Shown: positions 1 through 9,237, numbered from the stretch's first letter. The stretch is DNA of 64,000 nt from Pseudonocardia humida (GCF_023898865.1 NZ_JAGSOV010000034.1:62001-126000); one strand, 5' to 3'. The notes: generated by a model not told the origin, from the sequence alone. Numbers and translations are program-made.

Positions 1-209
1 TCGGCCGCGACCTGGCCTCGGCCACCGGTCGGCTCGACGTCGTGCAGGTCGCCGTGCGCTACGGCGTCCCGGTACCGACGGCCGAACCGCTCTTCGGGCC
101 CTCCGCGCTGCTGTCCGTGCTGGCCCGGGCGGACGGCTACGTGATCGTCCCCGAGCCCGCCACCGGCCTCGACGCCGGCACCGAGCTGACCGTCACCCTC
201 CACCGGTGA
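1..209 (+). CDS. C-terminal end of a MoeA-type molybdopterin molybdotransferase (partial)
   Basis: The window opens inside this gene. About 68 codons are read in frame 3, ending at TGA 207-209. The tail (RADGYVIVPEPATGLDAG, then TELTV) has the pattern of the small C-terminal barrel of MoeA, which helps insert molybdenum into adenylylated molybdopterin. The next gene is also MoeA-like, so this is probably a molybdenum-cofactor operon. Only the end is visible, so family assignment rests on this short stretch and on the neighbour. Confidence 0.7.
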   Translation, partial: GRDLASATGRLDVVQVAVRYGVPVPTAEPLFGPSALLSVLARADGYVIVPEPATGLDAGTELTVTLHR

Positions 210-235
210 CCGGGGCGGCGGCTACGGTCCGGGGC

Positions 236-2152
236 ATGGGGTCGCCGTTCGTGTCCGACATCCCCGCCGAGCAGGCGCGGCAGGCCTGGCGCGACGCGTG
301 CGCGGCGGCGGGCTGCCCGCCGCGGGTCGACACCGTGGCACTGCCCGTCGGGGAGGCGGTCGGGCGGGTCACCGCGGAGTCGGTGTGGGCGCGGCGCTCC
401 TCCCCCGCCTTCGACTCCGCGGCCATGGACGGCATCGCGGTGCGAGCGGCCGAGACGGTCGGCGCCGCCGAGACCAGGCCGGTGCTGCTGGACGACTTCG
501 AGGTCGTGGACACCGGCGACCCGCTCCCGGTCGGCTACGACGCCGTCGTCATGCGCGAGCACGTGCACCGCACCCCCGACGGCCGGGCCGAGCTGCGCGC
601 CGCCGTGCCGCCCTACCAGCACGTCCGCTCCATCGGCGAGGACATCAGCGCCACCGAGCTGCTGCTGCCCGAGGGCCACCGGCTGCGCCCGGTAGACGTC
701 GCCGCGTGCGCCGCCGCCGGGGTGTTCGAGGTGGCCGTCCGGCGCCGGCCCCGGGTGGCGATCATCCCCACCGGCGACGAGATCCGCCCCGTCGGCACCG
801 AGCTGGGCCCCGGCGAGATCGCCGACACCAACTCGCTGATGCTGGCCGCGCAGGCCGCCGAGATCGGCTGCGACACCCGCACAACCGCCATCGTCGCCGA
901 CGACCCCGAGCTGATCACCGCGGCCGTGCGCGAGGCCGCCCGCGACGCCGACCTGGTCGTGCTGATCGCCGGGTCGAGCGCCGGGCGCGACGACTACACG
1001 GCCCGCGTGGTCGCCGCGGCGGGCTCGCTCGCCGTGCACGGCGTGGCCGTGCGGCCCGGGCACCCCGTCGTGCTCGGCACGGTGGCCGGCGAGCCGGCGA
1101 CGCCGATCCTGGGCGCCCCCGGCTATCCCGTGTCGGCCTCGCTGACCTTCGACATCTTCGCCGCACCGGTGCTGGCCGCGCTGGAGGGCGCCGCCCCGCG
1201 GGAGCGCCCGTCGACGACCGCGCGGCTGGCGCGCAAGCTGGCCTCGGCCATCGGCTCCGACGACTGGGTCCGCGTCCGACTGGGCCGCGTCGGCGGCGAC
1301 GTCGTCGCCACGCCCCTGCCGCGCGCGGCCGGCGTGCTGACCTCGCTCGTGCGCGCCGACGGCCTGCTCGTCGTGCCTGCGGGGCTGGAGGGCCACCACG
1401 CCGGGGAGCAGGTGCGGGTCGAGCTGCTGCGCGGGCTCGGCGACATCGCCCGCACGATCGTCGCCATCGGCTCGCACGACCTCGTCCTGGACGTCGCGGC
1501 CTCCGCGCTGCGCGCGGACGACCCGCTGGTCACCCTGGCGTCGTCGAACGTCGGGTCGCTCGGCGGGCTCGTCGCCCTGCGCGACGGCCTGTGCCACCTG
1601 GCGGGCTCGCACCTGCTCGACCCGGCGACCGGCGAGTACACGCTGCCCTACCTGGACCGGATCTTCGGCCCGGACGCCGACCTGGCCGTCGTCCGGCTGG
1701 TGCACCGCGACCAGGGCCTGCTGGTCGCCCCCGGCAACCCGCTGGGCCTGGCCGGCGTCGACGACCTCACCCGCCCGGACCTTCGCTACGTCAACCGCCA
1801 GCGCGGCGCGGGCACCCGGGTCCTGCTCGACCACGAGCTGGGCCTGCGCGGCATCGACCCGGCCGCGATCGCCGGCTACTCCCGCGAGGAGCACACCCAC
1901 CTCGGCGTCGCCGCCGCCGTCTCCGCCGGGCGCGCCGACACCGGCCTGGGCATCCAGGCCGCCGCCCGCGCGTTCGGGCTGGACTTCGTGCCGGTCGCCC
2001 GCGAGCCCTACGACCTCGTGCTGCGCGCATCCGCGCTGGAGGAGGACGTGCTCGCCCCGCTGTGGGCGCTGCTGGAGCGGCCCGACTTCCGCGCCGGGGT
2101 CGAGAAGCTCGGCGGCTACTCGTGCGCCGAGACCGGCCGGCGGATCAGGTAG
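236..2152 (+). CDS. MoeA-like molybdopterin molybdotransferase fused to a substrate-binding-like domain
   Basis: 638 residues in two parts. Residues 1-400 are MoeA-like: SSPAFDSAAMDGIAV near 60, then IPTGDEIRPVGTEL, then AGSSAGRDDYT and PILGAPGYPVSAS in the positions of the usual GGVSVGDYD and GLPGNPVS motifs. Residues 405-638 look like a periplasmic-binding-protein or LysR-type ligand domain (VGSLGGLVAL, then NRQRGAGTRVLLD, then GRADTGLGIQAAA), the COG1910 type that is often linked to molybdate. It lacks a signal peptide, so the binding domain is cytoplasmic. ATG 236 is preferred. GTG 206, overlapping the previous stop, is the alternative. It follows another MoeA gene in the same direction. 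The fused domain may sense or deliver molybdate or a cofactor intermediate, which is inference. Confidence 0.85.
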   Translation: MGSPFVSDIPAEQARQAWRDACAAAGCPPRVDTVALPVGEAVGRVTAESVWARRSSPAFDSAAMDGIAVRAAETVGAAETRPVLLDDFEVVDTGDPLPVGYDAVVMREHVHRTPDGRAELRAAVPPYQHVRSIGEDISATELLLPEGHRLRPVDVAACAAAGVFEVAVRRRPRVAIIPTGDEIRPVGTELGPGEIADTNSLMLAAQAAEIGCDTRTTAIVADDPELITAAVREAARDADLVVLIAGSSAGRDDYTARVVAAAGSLAVHGVAVRPGHPVVLGTVAGEPATPILGAPGYPVSASLTFDIFAAPVLAALEGAAPRERPSTTARLARKLASAIGSDDWVRVRLGRVGGDVVATPLPRAAGVLTSLVRADGLLVVPAGLEGHHAGEQVRVELLRGLGDIARTIVAIGSHDLVLDVAASALRADDPLVTLASSNVGSLGGLVALRDGLCHLAGSHLLDPATGEYTLPYLDRIFGPDADLAVVRLVHRDQGLLVAPGNPLGLAGVDDLTRPDLRYVNRQRGAGTRVLLDHELGLRGIDPAAIAGYSREEHTHLGVAAAVSAGRADTGLGIQAAARAFGLDFVPVAREPYDLVLRASALEEDVLAPLWALLERPDFRAGVEKLGGYSCAETGRRIR

Positions 2153-2183
2153 GTGGGCCGCCCGGACTCCGCCTTGCGCCGGA

Positions 2184-3458
2184 TCAGTCCGACGCGGCGA
2201 AGTCGGGGCGCTCCAGCAGCCAGGCGACGGCCAACCCCGCGACCAGCCCCCAGAACGCCGCCCCGATGGACAGGACCTCCACGTCGGCCACGGTCACCAC
2301 GAACGTGATCAGGGCACCGAGGGTGAAGCGGCCGCCGAAGGCGGTGACGAACGAGGTCTGCAGCACCCGCAGCATGGCCAGCCCGCCGAGGGCGGCGATG
2401 AACGCCACCGGCATGGCCAGCATCAGCCGGGTGAACAGCGGCGCGAGCAGCCCGAACACCATCGCCAGCAGCCCGCAGACCACGCCCGCGGTGTACTGGC
2501 GCTCCCGCTCGCCCGACGCCACGAGCAGCGCGTTCGTCGGACCGGTCAGGCAGGTCGACACCGCCCCGACCGCCGCGCCCAGCAGCGACCAGCCACCGCA
2601 GGCGATCGTGATCGCGGTGACCGGCGGCTGGTGCCCGGCCGCGCGCAGCACCGCGATGCCCTGGCCGTTCTGCACGACCAGCACCGTGATGGCCAGCGGG
2701 ATCACCAGCTCCAGGACGGCCTGCCACGACCACTGCGGCGCCTGCAGCACCGGGGCGGCGAACCACCGCGCGTCGGCCGCCGGCTGGAAGCGCCCCGACA
2801 CGGCCACCGCGAGCGCTCCCGCGGCGAGCGCACCGATGATCGGCGGCACCCGGCGCCCGATCATCGGCAGCGCGCTGAGCAGCAGGAACACCACGACCAT
2901 CGGGGCCGCGATCGCCACGTCGTCCCGCAGCGACCGCACCAGGTCGACCCCGAACCGGAGGAACACCCCGGCCACCATCGCCATCACGATCGGCATCGGG
3001 ACGACCGCCATCGCACGGCGGACCCACCCGGTCAGCCCGAGCACGACCATCAGCAGCCCGGTGACGACGAACGCGGTCACCACCTCGGGCCAGCCCAGGT
3101 GCGCCAGTGCCGGTCCCAGCAGGACCGCGCCGGGGATCGTCCAGAAGAACGCCAGCGGCTGGCGGTAGAGCCAGCAGGCCGCCACGGTGAGCGCCCCGTT
3201 GAGGAAGAACGCCCCGAAGATCCACGACGCCAGCTGCGCCTGGGACAGCCCGCCCTGCGCGCCGACCGCGAGGATCACCGCGACCGGGCCGGTGGCCGCG
3301 AAGACCAACCCGATCAGGCCGTTCGCGGCGTAGACCGGACCGGCGTCGCGGACGAACCCGCGGAGCCCGAGCAGCGGCCGGACCGGCCGCTCGACCAGGG
3401 GCCCGCGCGCGGCCGACCTCTTCGATGGGCGCTCTTCGCCGTCGCCGCTCGTCGACAC
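2184..3458 (-). CDS. BenE-family benzoate/H+ symporter-like permease
   Basis: About 424 residues with roughly 12 hydrophobic segments. The sequence VYAANGLIGLVFAATGPVAV near the N terminus, LACGGW-type and CLTGPTNALLVAS segments, and IGAAFWGLVAGLAVAWLLE at the end match BenE permeases, which import benzoate or similar aromatic acids with protons. The start is uncertain. GTG 3458 gives a short cytoplasmic leader, while an ATG near 3566 would almost collide with the divergent gene at 3573. No aromatic-degradation genes are adjacent, so the real substrate is unknown. Confidence 0.85.
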   Translation of the reverse strand: MSTSGDGEERPSKRSAARGPLVERPVRPLLGLRGFVRDAGPVYAANGLIGLVFAATGPVAVILAVGAQGGLSQAQLASWIFGAFFLNGALTVAACWLYRQPLAFFWTIPGAVLLGPALAHLGWPEVVTAFVVTGLLMVVLGLTGWVRRAMAVVPMPIVMAMVAGVFLRFGVDLVRSLRDDVAIAAPMVVVFLLLSALPMIGRRVPPIIGALAAGALAVAVSGRFQPAADARWFAAPVLQAPQWSWQAVLELVIPLAITVLVVQNGQGIAVLRAAGHQPPVTAITIACGGWSLLGAAVGAVSTCLTGPTNALLVASGERERQYTAGVVCGLLAMVFGLLAPLFTRLMLAMPVAFIAALGGLAMLRVLQTSFVTAFGGRFTLGALITFVVTVADVEVLSIGAAFWGLVAGLAVAWLLERPDFAASD

Positions 3459-3572
3459 AGTCCGGTCCGTCCCGCCGTCCGCCGTGATCGTGGTCGGGCG
3501 GCACGGTACGGCACCCCGACGAGGTGACCGGGATCGACGGCCGGACACAGCTGCGGTCAGTAGCATCGCGGT

Positions 3573-4004
3573 GTGCCCAGCGACTTCGCGTTGAGGACCA
3601 TGAACTCCGTGCACCGGCTGCTGGTCGGCCTCACCCGGGGGCGGGTCGGCCACGAGTTCGGCGGCATGCCGGTCGTGGAGCTGACCACCACCGGCAGGAA
3701 GTCCGGACAGCCCCGCACCGTGCTGCTCACCGCACCGCTGCGGGACGGCGAGGGCTACGTGGTCGTCGCGTCGCGCGGCGGCGACGACCGGCACCCGGCC
3801 TGGTTCCTCAACCTGCGCGAGCACCCCGAGGTCGAGGTGGCGATCAAGGGAGGCGAGCGGCGCCCCATGCTGGCCCGGATCGCCTCGGCCGAGGAGCGGG
3901 CCAGGATGTGGCCGCAGATCGCGGGCCGCTACCGCAACTACGCCAGCTACCAGAAGCGCACCGAGCGGGAGATCCCGCTGGTGGTGCTGGAGGAACGCGG
4001 CTGA
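3573..4004 (+). CDS. DDN-type nitroreductase family deazaflavin (F420)-dependent oxidoreductase
   Basis: 143 residues beginning at GTG. It has the family core GRVGHEFGGMPVVELTTTGR, then KSGQPRTVLL, followed by VASRGGDDRHPAWFLNLREH near residues 70-90 and a basic YQKRTEREIPLVVLE end. These small split-barrel proteins bind coenzyme F420 and reduce quinones, nitro compounds or other substrates, often at the membrane. Length and motifs are complete. It is divergent from the BenE gene with about 115 bases between them. The substrate cannot be deduced. Confidence 0.88.
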   Translation: MPSDFALRTMNSVHRLLVGLTRGRVGHEFGGMPVVELTTTGRKSGQPRTVLLTAPLRDGEGYVVVASRGGDDRHPAWFLNLREHPEVEVAIKGGERRPMLARIASAEERARMWPQIAGRYRNYASYQKRTEREIPLVVLEERG

Positions 4005-4037
4005 CCCCGGCGCAGCGACGCGATCGACGCCGTCCGG

Positions 4038-5525
4038 TCACCGCACCGCGCCGGTCGCGGCCGGTTCGTGCAGGAACGCGCCCTGGCGGCGCAGCTCCCG
4101 GCGGATCTCCCCGACGTCGAGCGCGCGGGGGGCGAGCCCGGTGCGCGCCGCCACGGCGGCGGCCGTCCCGGCCGCCTGCCCGGTCATCCAGCACTGCGGG
4201 ATCTCGCGCATGAAGGCCTGGGTCGCCGCGTCGCTGGCGACGTGCCTGCCCCCGACGACCACGCCGTCGAGCCGGTGCGGCACCAGGGCGCGGTAGGGCA
4301 CCGAGATCGTCGGGAACTTCTGCGACGGCGAGGGCGACACTCCGATCTCGTCGGGATGGCGCACCCCCGCCCGCCACTCGTCGGCCGACATCGGGTGCAG
4401 ACCGGCGAGCCTGCGGGTCATCCGCACGCCGATCTGCGGGGCCGCGAGCATGATCCACGCGCCCTCGAACCCGGGTGCCTCGCGGCGGAAGAAGTCCAGG
4501 TGGTCGACCATGCGGCGGCGGGACTCGAGCTCGACGGCGCTGAGGTGCTCGACGTCGAGCCCGCTGTAGCCCGACATCCGCGGCCCCATGAACACCACGA
4601 CGTCGTCCCGCCAGCCGACGTGCGGGGTGTCGAGGTAGCCCAGCAGCTCGCGCCCGCGGTTCATCAGGGCGCGGTGGCCCGCCGGGTCGGTGCGCTTGAA
4701 CTCCAGCCACCGCCCCATGTCGACCCCGGTCCAGGTGAAGGCGGTGTTCATGGTGTGCTGCACGTTGCCGCCGGTGCCGTCGGTCTGCGCGTCGGTGACG
4801 AACGCGCCGCCCGCCTGCGCGATGACGTCGAGATCGCCCGTGGCGTCCACGACGACCTTGGCCAGGATCGCGCGGCGCCCCTGCTTGCTCTCGAAGATCG
4901 CGCCCCGGACGACGTCCCCGTCAGCGCCACCTCCGCCGATCGCCGCGACGACCCAGGAGTGCAGCAGCACCCGCACGCCCTCGCCGACGAGCGCCTCGTG
5001 GGACACGATCTTGAGCCACTCCGGGTCGATCATCGGCGACCGGCACACGGTCTCCCGGAACGCCGAGAGCCGCTCGCGCCAGTGCGCCACCTGCTCGGGC
5101 TCGGTCGACCCCCACAGCTCCGGGCCGGGCCCGGCGAGCGCGCCCTCGGGCAGCCGGTCCAGCAGCTCGGCGCCGATGCCGGCGATGACGGGCGTGCCCT
5201 CCCAGTCGGTCATCCGGTCGATCCAGATCACCAGCCCACCGGCCGAGAGCCCCCCGAGGTCGCCGTAGCGCTCGACGAGGGTCACCCGCTGACCGAGCCG
5301 CCGCGCCGCGAGCGCGGCGGCCGTACCGGCCGGACCCCCACCGACGACGAGGACGTCGGTCTCCTCGTGCACCGGTGTCTCCCGGGCGGGCTCGGTGATC
5401 GTGGCGACGGACGGCACCGCGGGCGCGGGGGAACGCGGCCGATCCCGCAGACCCGCGTCGGTGAACAGGTCCCGCCCGCCGCGGAAGTAGCTCTCCGGGT
5501 TCGCCTCGCGCTGCGACTCGCTCAT
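4038..5525 (-). CDS. FAD-dependent oxidoreductase, fumarate reductase-like (FAD_oxidored family)
   Basis: 495 residues. A dinucleotide-binding motif DVLVVGGGPAGTAAALAARR begins near residue 57 and is followed by an acidic strand end (LVERYGDLGG). A second FAD contact, VVVDATGDLDVIAQAGG, lies in the middle and GRHVASDAATQAFMREIPQC near the C terminus. This arrangement is typical of FAD_oxidored flavoproteins, which include many uncharacterised dehydrogenases. An extra 55-residue N-terminal leader precedes the Rossmann fold and lacks an obvious signal. The gene is followed by the convergent-side DDN gene and lies downstream of the symporter gene on the same strand. The substrate is unknown. Confidence 0.8.
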   Translation of the reverse strand: MSESQREANPESYFRGGRDLFTDAGLRDRPRSPAPAVPSVATITEPARETPVHEETDVLVVGGGPAGTAAALAARRLGQRVTLVERYGDLGGLSAGGLVIWIDRMTDWEGTPVIAGIGAELLDRLPEGALAGPGPELWGSTEPEQVAHWRERLSAFRETVCRSPMIDPEWLKIVSHEALVGEGVRVLLHSWVVAAIGGGGADGDVVRGAIFESKQGRRAILAKVVVDATGDLDVIAQAGGAFVTDAQTDGTGGNVQHTMNTAFTWTGVDMGRWLEFKRTDPAGHRALMNRGRELLGYLDTPHVGWRDDVVVFMGPRMSGYSGLDVEHLSAVELESRRRMVDHLDFFRREAPGFEGAWIMLAAPQIGVRMTRRLAGLHPMSADEWRAGVRHPDEIGVSPSPSQKFPTISVPYRALVPHRLDGVVVGGRHVASDAATQAFMREIPQCWMTGQAAGTAAAVAARTGLAPRALDVGEIRRELRRQGAFLHEPAATGAVR

Positions 5526-5632
5526 CGACCCTCTCTACGAGTCGAGCCCCCCGGGGTCAATCGACCTTGTCACCCCGTGGAAGCGTCGATGGTGTGAGGT
5601 GCGTGCGGGGGCCGCCCGCCACCCGCCGCGGC

Positions 5633-7321
5633 TCAGCGCCTGCGCACCACCCGGTCCGGCCGGGCGGCCCCGACGCCGGTCAGCGCCCGCACCTCCATCG
5701 CCGCCGCCCGCTGGCGCTCACCGCGGTCGCGGCGGCCGGCGAAGGTGCCGATCACGCCGAGCAGGAACGAGATCGGGATCGACACCAGGCCCGGGTTGCT
5801 CAGCGGGAACACGTCGAAGTCGGCGCCCCGGATCATCGACGTGGGCCGGCCCGACACCGCGGGCGAGAGCACGATCAGCACCACGCAGGAGGTCAGCCCG
5901 CCGTAGATGCTCCACAGCGCCCCGGTCGTGTTGAACCGCCGCCAGAACAGCGAGTACAGGATCGTCGGCAGATTGGCCGACGCGGCCACCGCGAAGGCCA
6001 GCGCGACGAGGAACGCCACGTTCTGGTTGCGGGCCAGGACGCCCGCGCCGATCGCCACGACGCCGACCACGAGCGCGGTCGTGCGCGCGACGCGCACCTC
6101 CGCGTCGGGGGACGCCCGCCCCCGCCGGATCACGTTGGCGTAGACGTCGTGCGCGAACGACGCCGACGCGGTGATCGTCAGCCCGGCCACCACGGCCAGG
6201 ATCGTGGCGAACGCGACCGCCCCGATGATCCCCAGCATCAGCTCGCCGCCCAGCTGGTAGGCCAGCAGCGGGACCGCGGAGTTGGTGCCGCCCGGCGCGT
6301 CGACGATCCGCTGCACGCCGCCCGGCACCAGCGCCGCCGCCCCGTACCCGATGACCAGCGTGAACAGGTAGAACACACCGATCAGCCAGATCGCCCAGAC
6401 CACCGACCGGCGGGCCTCGCGGGCGTTGGGCACGGTGTAGAAGCGCATCAGGATGTGCGGCAGGCCCGCGGTGCCCAGCACCAGCGCCAGGCCCAGCGAC
6501 AGGAAGTCGACCTTGGCCAGGGTGTCGGCGCCGAACTGCAGGCCCGGCACGAGCAACCGCTCCCCCAGCGGGACGGCCGCGCCCGCGCCCGGCGGCAGCA
6601 CCTCGGGGTTGCGCTGCACCGCCCGCTCCAGCAGGGCGGACAGGTTGAACCCGAAGTAGCCCAGCACCCACGCGGTCAGCACACCCGCGCCGACCAGCAG
6701 CAGCCCGGCCTTGATGATCTGCACCCAGGTGGTGCCCTTCATGCCGCCCACCAGCACGTAGACCACCATCACCAGGCCGACCCCGGCGATGGCCACGCTC
6801 TGCCCGATCGGGTCGTCGTTGGGGATCTGCAGCAGCAGCGCCACCAGCGCCCCGGCCCCGGCCATCTGGGCCAGCAGGTAGAAGAACGACACCACCAGCG
6901 TCGAGGTCGCCGCGGCCGCCCGCACCGGGCGCTGGCGCATCCGGAACGCCAGCACGTCGCCCATCGTGAACTTGCCGGTGTTGCGCAACAGCTCGGCCAC
7001 CAGCAGCAGGGCCACCAGCCAGGCGACCAGGAAACCCACCGAGTACAGGAATCCGTCGTAGCCGCTGACCGCGATCGCCCCGGCGATGCCGAGGAACGAG
7101 GCCGCGGACAGGTAGTCGCCCGCGATCGCCACGCCGTTCTGCGGGCCCGTGAACGCCCGGCCTGCGGCGTAGTAGTCCGACGCGGTCTTGTTGTTCCGGC
7201 TGACCCGGAACACCACGACCAGCGTGACGAGCACGAAGGCGCCGAAGACGGCGGCGGTCAGCGAGGGGTTGCCGATGCCCGCTGGGGGGATCGGTCGAGC
7301 GACGACATCGAGCATGCCCAC
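5633..7321 (-). CDS. Sodium:solute symporter of the cation/acetate (ActP) type
   Basis: 562 residues with about 13 membrane segments. The N-terminal segment around NKTASDYYAAGRAFTGPQNG and the following GDYLSAASFLGIAGAI are diagnostic for the ActP-like branch of the SSS family. A typical GTTWVQIIKAGLLL and HILMRFYTVPNAREARRS follow. It should import acetate or another short monocarboxylate with sodium. The small DUF485 partner that usually precedes actP is absent. The intergenic stretch 7322-7535 shows no gene. Confidence 0.88.
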   Translation of the reverse strand: MGMLDVVARPIPPAGIGNPSLTAAVFGAFVLVTLVVVFRVSRNNKTASDYYAAGRAFTGPQNGVAIAGDYLSAASFLGIAGAIAVSGYDGFLYSVGFLVAWLVALLLVAELLRNTGKFTMGDVLAFRMRQRPVRAAAATSTLVVSFFYLLAQMAGAGALVALLLQIPNDDPIGQSVAIAGVGLVMVVYVLVGGMKGTTWVQIIKAGLLLVGAGVLTAWVLGYFGFNLSALLERAVQRNPEVLPPGAGAAVPLGERLLVPGLQFGADTLAKVDFLSLGLALVLGTAGLPHILMRFYTVPNAREARRSVVWAIWLIGVFYLFTLVIGYGAAALVPGGVQRIVDAPGGTNSAVPLLAYQLGGELMLGIIGAVAFATILAVVAGLTITASASFAHDVYANVIRRGRASPDAEVRVARTTALVVGVVAIGAGVLARNQNVAFLVALAFAVAASANLPTILYSLFWRRFNTTGALWSIYGGLTSCVVLIVLSPAVSGRPTSMIRGADFDVFPLSNPGLVSIPISFLLGVIGTFAGRRDRGERQRAAAMEVRALTGVGAARPDRVVRRR

Positions 7322-7535
7322 CTACCCGGTCGGAGGATCGGGCGACACCGTACTGCACGGTAGGAGCAGCCGGATGGCGGCCCACCGTTCCGAACGCGTC
7401 ACCCCGATCAGCCGAACGGCTGCCTCCTGAGCGCCGATCTCTCGACGTCATCACGCCATGCGACCGCAGTGGCGTACCGCGGGCTCGCACCGGCCGTGGA
7501 AGCGGTCGTCAGGCAATCGGCCTAGCGAACCCTCG

Positions 7536-8033
7536 TCACCGATCCTCAGATCGGACGCCGTCAGACGCCCGTTTGCGGACTACGAGCAGGAGGTCGAAGA
7601 GCGTGCGCGCCTGCTCGGCGCTGAGGTCGGCGAACCACTCCAGGACGTAGCGCTGGTCGTCGGCGCTGCGCGCTCCCCAGTGCGCCCGGCTCAGCTCGGT
7701 CGTGCGGACCCGGCGCACGCGCCGGTCGCGCGGGTCGGGCTCGATCACCACGAACCCCTTGCGCTCCAGCACGGCCGCGACCTGCTTCGCGTTCTGGTGG
7801 GTGGTGCCCATCCCCGCCGCCACCTCCGACAGCTTCGGCGCGCCGAGCGCGTCCACCACCGTGATCAGGGCGGCCTGCTGGGTGGTCAGCCCGTCGCCGC
7901 GCAGCCGCTGGTCCATCAGCGTGCGCAGTTGCTGCGCGAGCACCAGCAGCAGCCGGAACGTGCGGACCCGCACGGCGTCGTCGGCACCCAGCAGGGCCGC
8001 CTCGGCCGCCGGGAGACCCATCTCCCGTGCCAT
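7536..8033 (-). CDS. MarR-family transcriptional regulator
   Basis: 165 residues from ATG 8033. It has an N-terminal helix (TFRLLLVLAQQLRTLMDQRL), a winged helix with SEVAAGMGTTHQNAKQVAAVLERKG as recognition region, and the wing DPRDRRVRRVRTTE. An ATG at 8054 would put the perfect operator 8032-8051 inside the gene, so 8033 is preferred. A purine-rich AGGTAAGG lies 8 bases upstream of it. MarR proteins usually repress themselves and a divergent gene. Here the divergent side holds only decayed genes (8076-9169), so the regulator may have lost its target. Confidence 0.85.
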   Translation of the reverse strand: MAREMGLPAAEAALLGADDAVRVRTFRLLLVLAQQLRTLMDQRLRGDGLTTQQAALITVVDALGAPKLSEVAAGMGTTHQNAKQVAAVLERKGFVVIEPDPRDRRVRRVRTTELSRAHWGARSADDQRYVLEWFADLSAEQARTLFDLLLVVRKRASDGVRSEDR

Positions 8034-8051
8034 AGGTAATACCTTACCTAT
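8032..8051. promoter_or_regulatory. Perfect 8-4-8 palindrome, probable MarR operator
   Basis: ATAGGTAA-TACC-TTACCTAT is a perfect inverted repeat with an AT-rich centre in 74% GC DNA. It covers the first bases of the marR gene and faces the divergent remnants. Position, symmetry and length fit a MarR dimer site used for autorepression. Binding is inferred. Confidence 0.7.
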
Positions 8052-8075
8052 CAATCACCCAGGACGGGGAACGCC

Positions 8076-8345
8076 ATGATCTGCCTGCCCGGGCTCCCCT
8101 ACGATCTCGCCGACACGCCGATGGACGCGCGGCGCGCCGCCGCGTTCGTCCGCTCGCTGCCGGGCATCGGCGACCCCGGGGCAGAGCATGTGGACCGACG
8201 ACGAGCTGCACAGCTACGCGCTGGGCGAGCTGGCCCACTTCCGCGAGCACGACGTGCGGGTCGCGGTCACCGGGTGGACGCTCAGCGCGCTGCTGTCCAC
8301 CCGGCCGGCCGGGATCCCCCTGGTCACCGAGCACGCCGGCGCCAT
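8076..8345 (+). pseudogene. Remnant of a macrolide-type (MGT-like) glycosyltransferase
   Basis: Two pieces in different frames recall one protein. In frame 3, CLPGLPYDLADTPMDARRA resembles the N-terminal domain of MGT-like glycosyltransferases. From about 8188 in frame 1, MWTDDELHSYALGELAHFRE and then VAVTGWTLSALLSTRPAGIPLVTEHAG resemble the next part of the same family. The frame changes between them, the N-terminal Rossmann strand is missing and the sequence stops being recognisable near 8345. It is not translatable as a working enzyme. Family assignment is from remembered patterns. Confidence 0.5.
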
Positions 8346-8351
8346 GGTGCA

Positions 8352-8603
8352 CACGTGGCGGAGCTCGTTCTGGGCCCGCAGGGCGTCGCGCTGGCGGACC
8401 TTGAGCGCGCCGGCGACCTCGCCCCGCACCGCCTGGTGGACGACGTGGTGGTACGCGAGGTCCTCCATGAGGTTGAGCTCGTGCGCGATCGCCATGGCCA
8501 CGAGGCGCTCGCGGCCGGTGCCGTCGGCGTCGGCGTGCGGCTCGACCCGCTCCCGCACGCGCCGCATCCCCTCCTCGTAGACCGCGAGGAAGAGGTCGAA
8601 CTT
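8352..8603 (-). pseudogene. C-terminal remnant of a TetR-family regulator
   Basis: On the minus strand about 84 residues (KFDLFLAVYEEGMRRVRERV, then ERLVAMAIAHELNLMEDLAY, then HHVVHQAVRGEVAGALKVRQ) read like the helical ligand-binding domain of a TetR protein. No helix-turn-helix precedes it: the upstream 28 codons are arginine-rich frame noise. It lies antisense between two plus-strand remnants, which suggests past deletions or rearrangement. Confidence 0.4.
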
Positions 8604-8609
8604 GGCCCG

Positions 8610-9169
8610 ACGACATCGCGCGCGCCGTGGGCGCCACTGCGGCTGGCGTTCGGGCGGCCGACGGTGCTCCTGCTGGGCACGATCCACTTCATCAACCAGG
8701 CGATCAGCTCCGGGATCGGCTTCAACTTCCCCTCGTTGATCCAGTCCCTGGGCCTGTCCAGCCCCTTCCTCATCGAGGTCGTCGCCGGGGGCAGCGGCAT
8801 CGCGGGGCTGGCCGGCGTGCTGTTCTCCCGTGGCTGCTGCGCCGCTACGGCCGCGAGATCATCCTGATCGGGCTGTCCGCCGGCTCCGGGCTGGTCATCG
8901 TGCTCGCGTTCCTGGCCGTCTCCAGCCCGGCCTGGAGCGTCGGGCTCATGCTGGGGATCACCGGCGGGTTCGTCGGGCCGGTCGTCTACGGCCTGGTCGA
9001 GGAGGCGACCGGGAGCCTCGTGGCGCCCTACTACGTGATCGCCGCCGCGGCGGGCGTCGGGGTGGCGCTGGTGCCCGCGCTGGCCGTGGCGATCCGGCGG
9101 GAGAAGGTGCGCGCCGGGGACGGCACCGCGGCGGGCGGGCGCGAGGTGCCCAGCCCGGCCCGGCCGTGA
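8610..9169 (+). pseudogene. Frameshifted and internally deleted MFS transporter remnant
   Basis: Frame 3 encodes LAFGRPTVLLLGTIHFINQ and IGFNFPSLIQSLGLSSPFLI, like an ACS-type (tartrate/glucarate) MFS transporter. Near 8830 the reading moves to frame 2 (LPWLLRRYGREIILIGLSAG), so at least one frameshift is present. The next segment jumps from SPAWSVGLMLG to ITGGFVGPVVYGLVEEATGS, apparently skipping about two membrane helices. The first half of a normal 430-residue MFS protein is also missing. It ends at the stop near 9169. Confidence 0.6.
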
Positions 9170-9237
9170 TGCGGGACCGCACGCGCTGACCGACCGGGCA
9201 ACGCTGGTGGTGGGCCGACTCCCTCTAGTGTGCACGG

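Noticed and set aside
137..1900. A 587-codon minus-strand frame across the MoeA fusion gene
   Set aside because: It is rich in Gly, Arg, Asp and Gln without any domain, and the opposite strand encodes clear MoeA motifs. It is a high-GC shadow frame.
5567..7363. A 598-codon plus-strand frame across the symporter
   Set aside because: The composition is dominated by His, Arg, Gln and Asp repeats, typical of the antisense of membrane proteins in GC-rich DNA. The symporter on the minus strand is complete.
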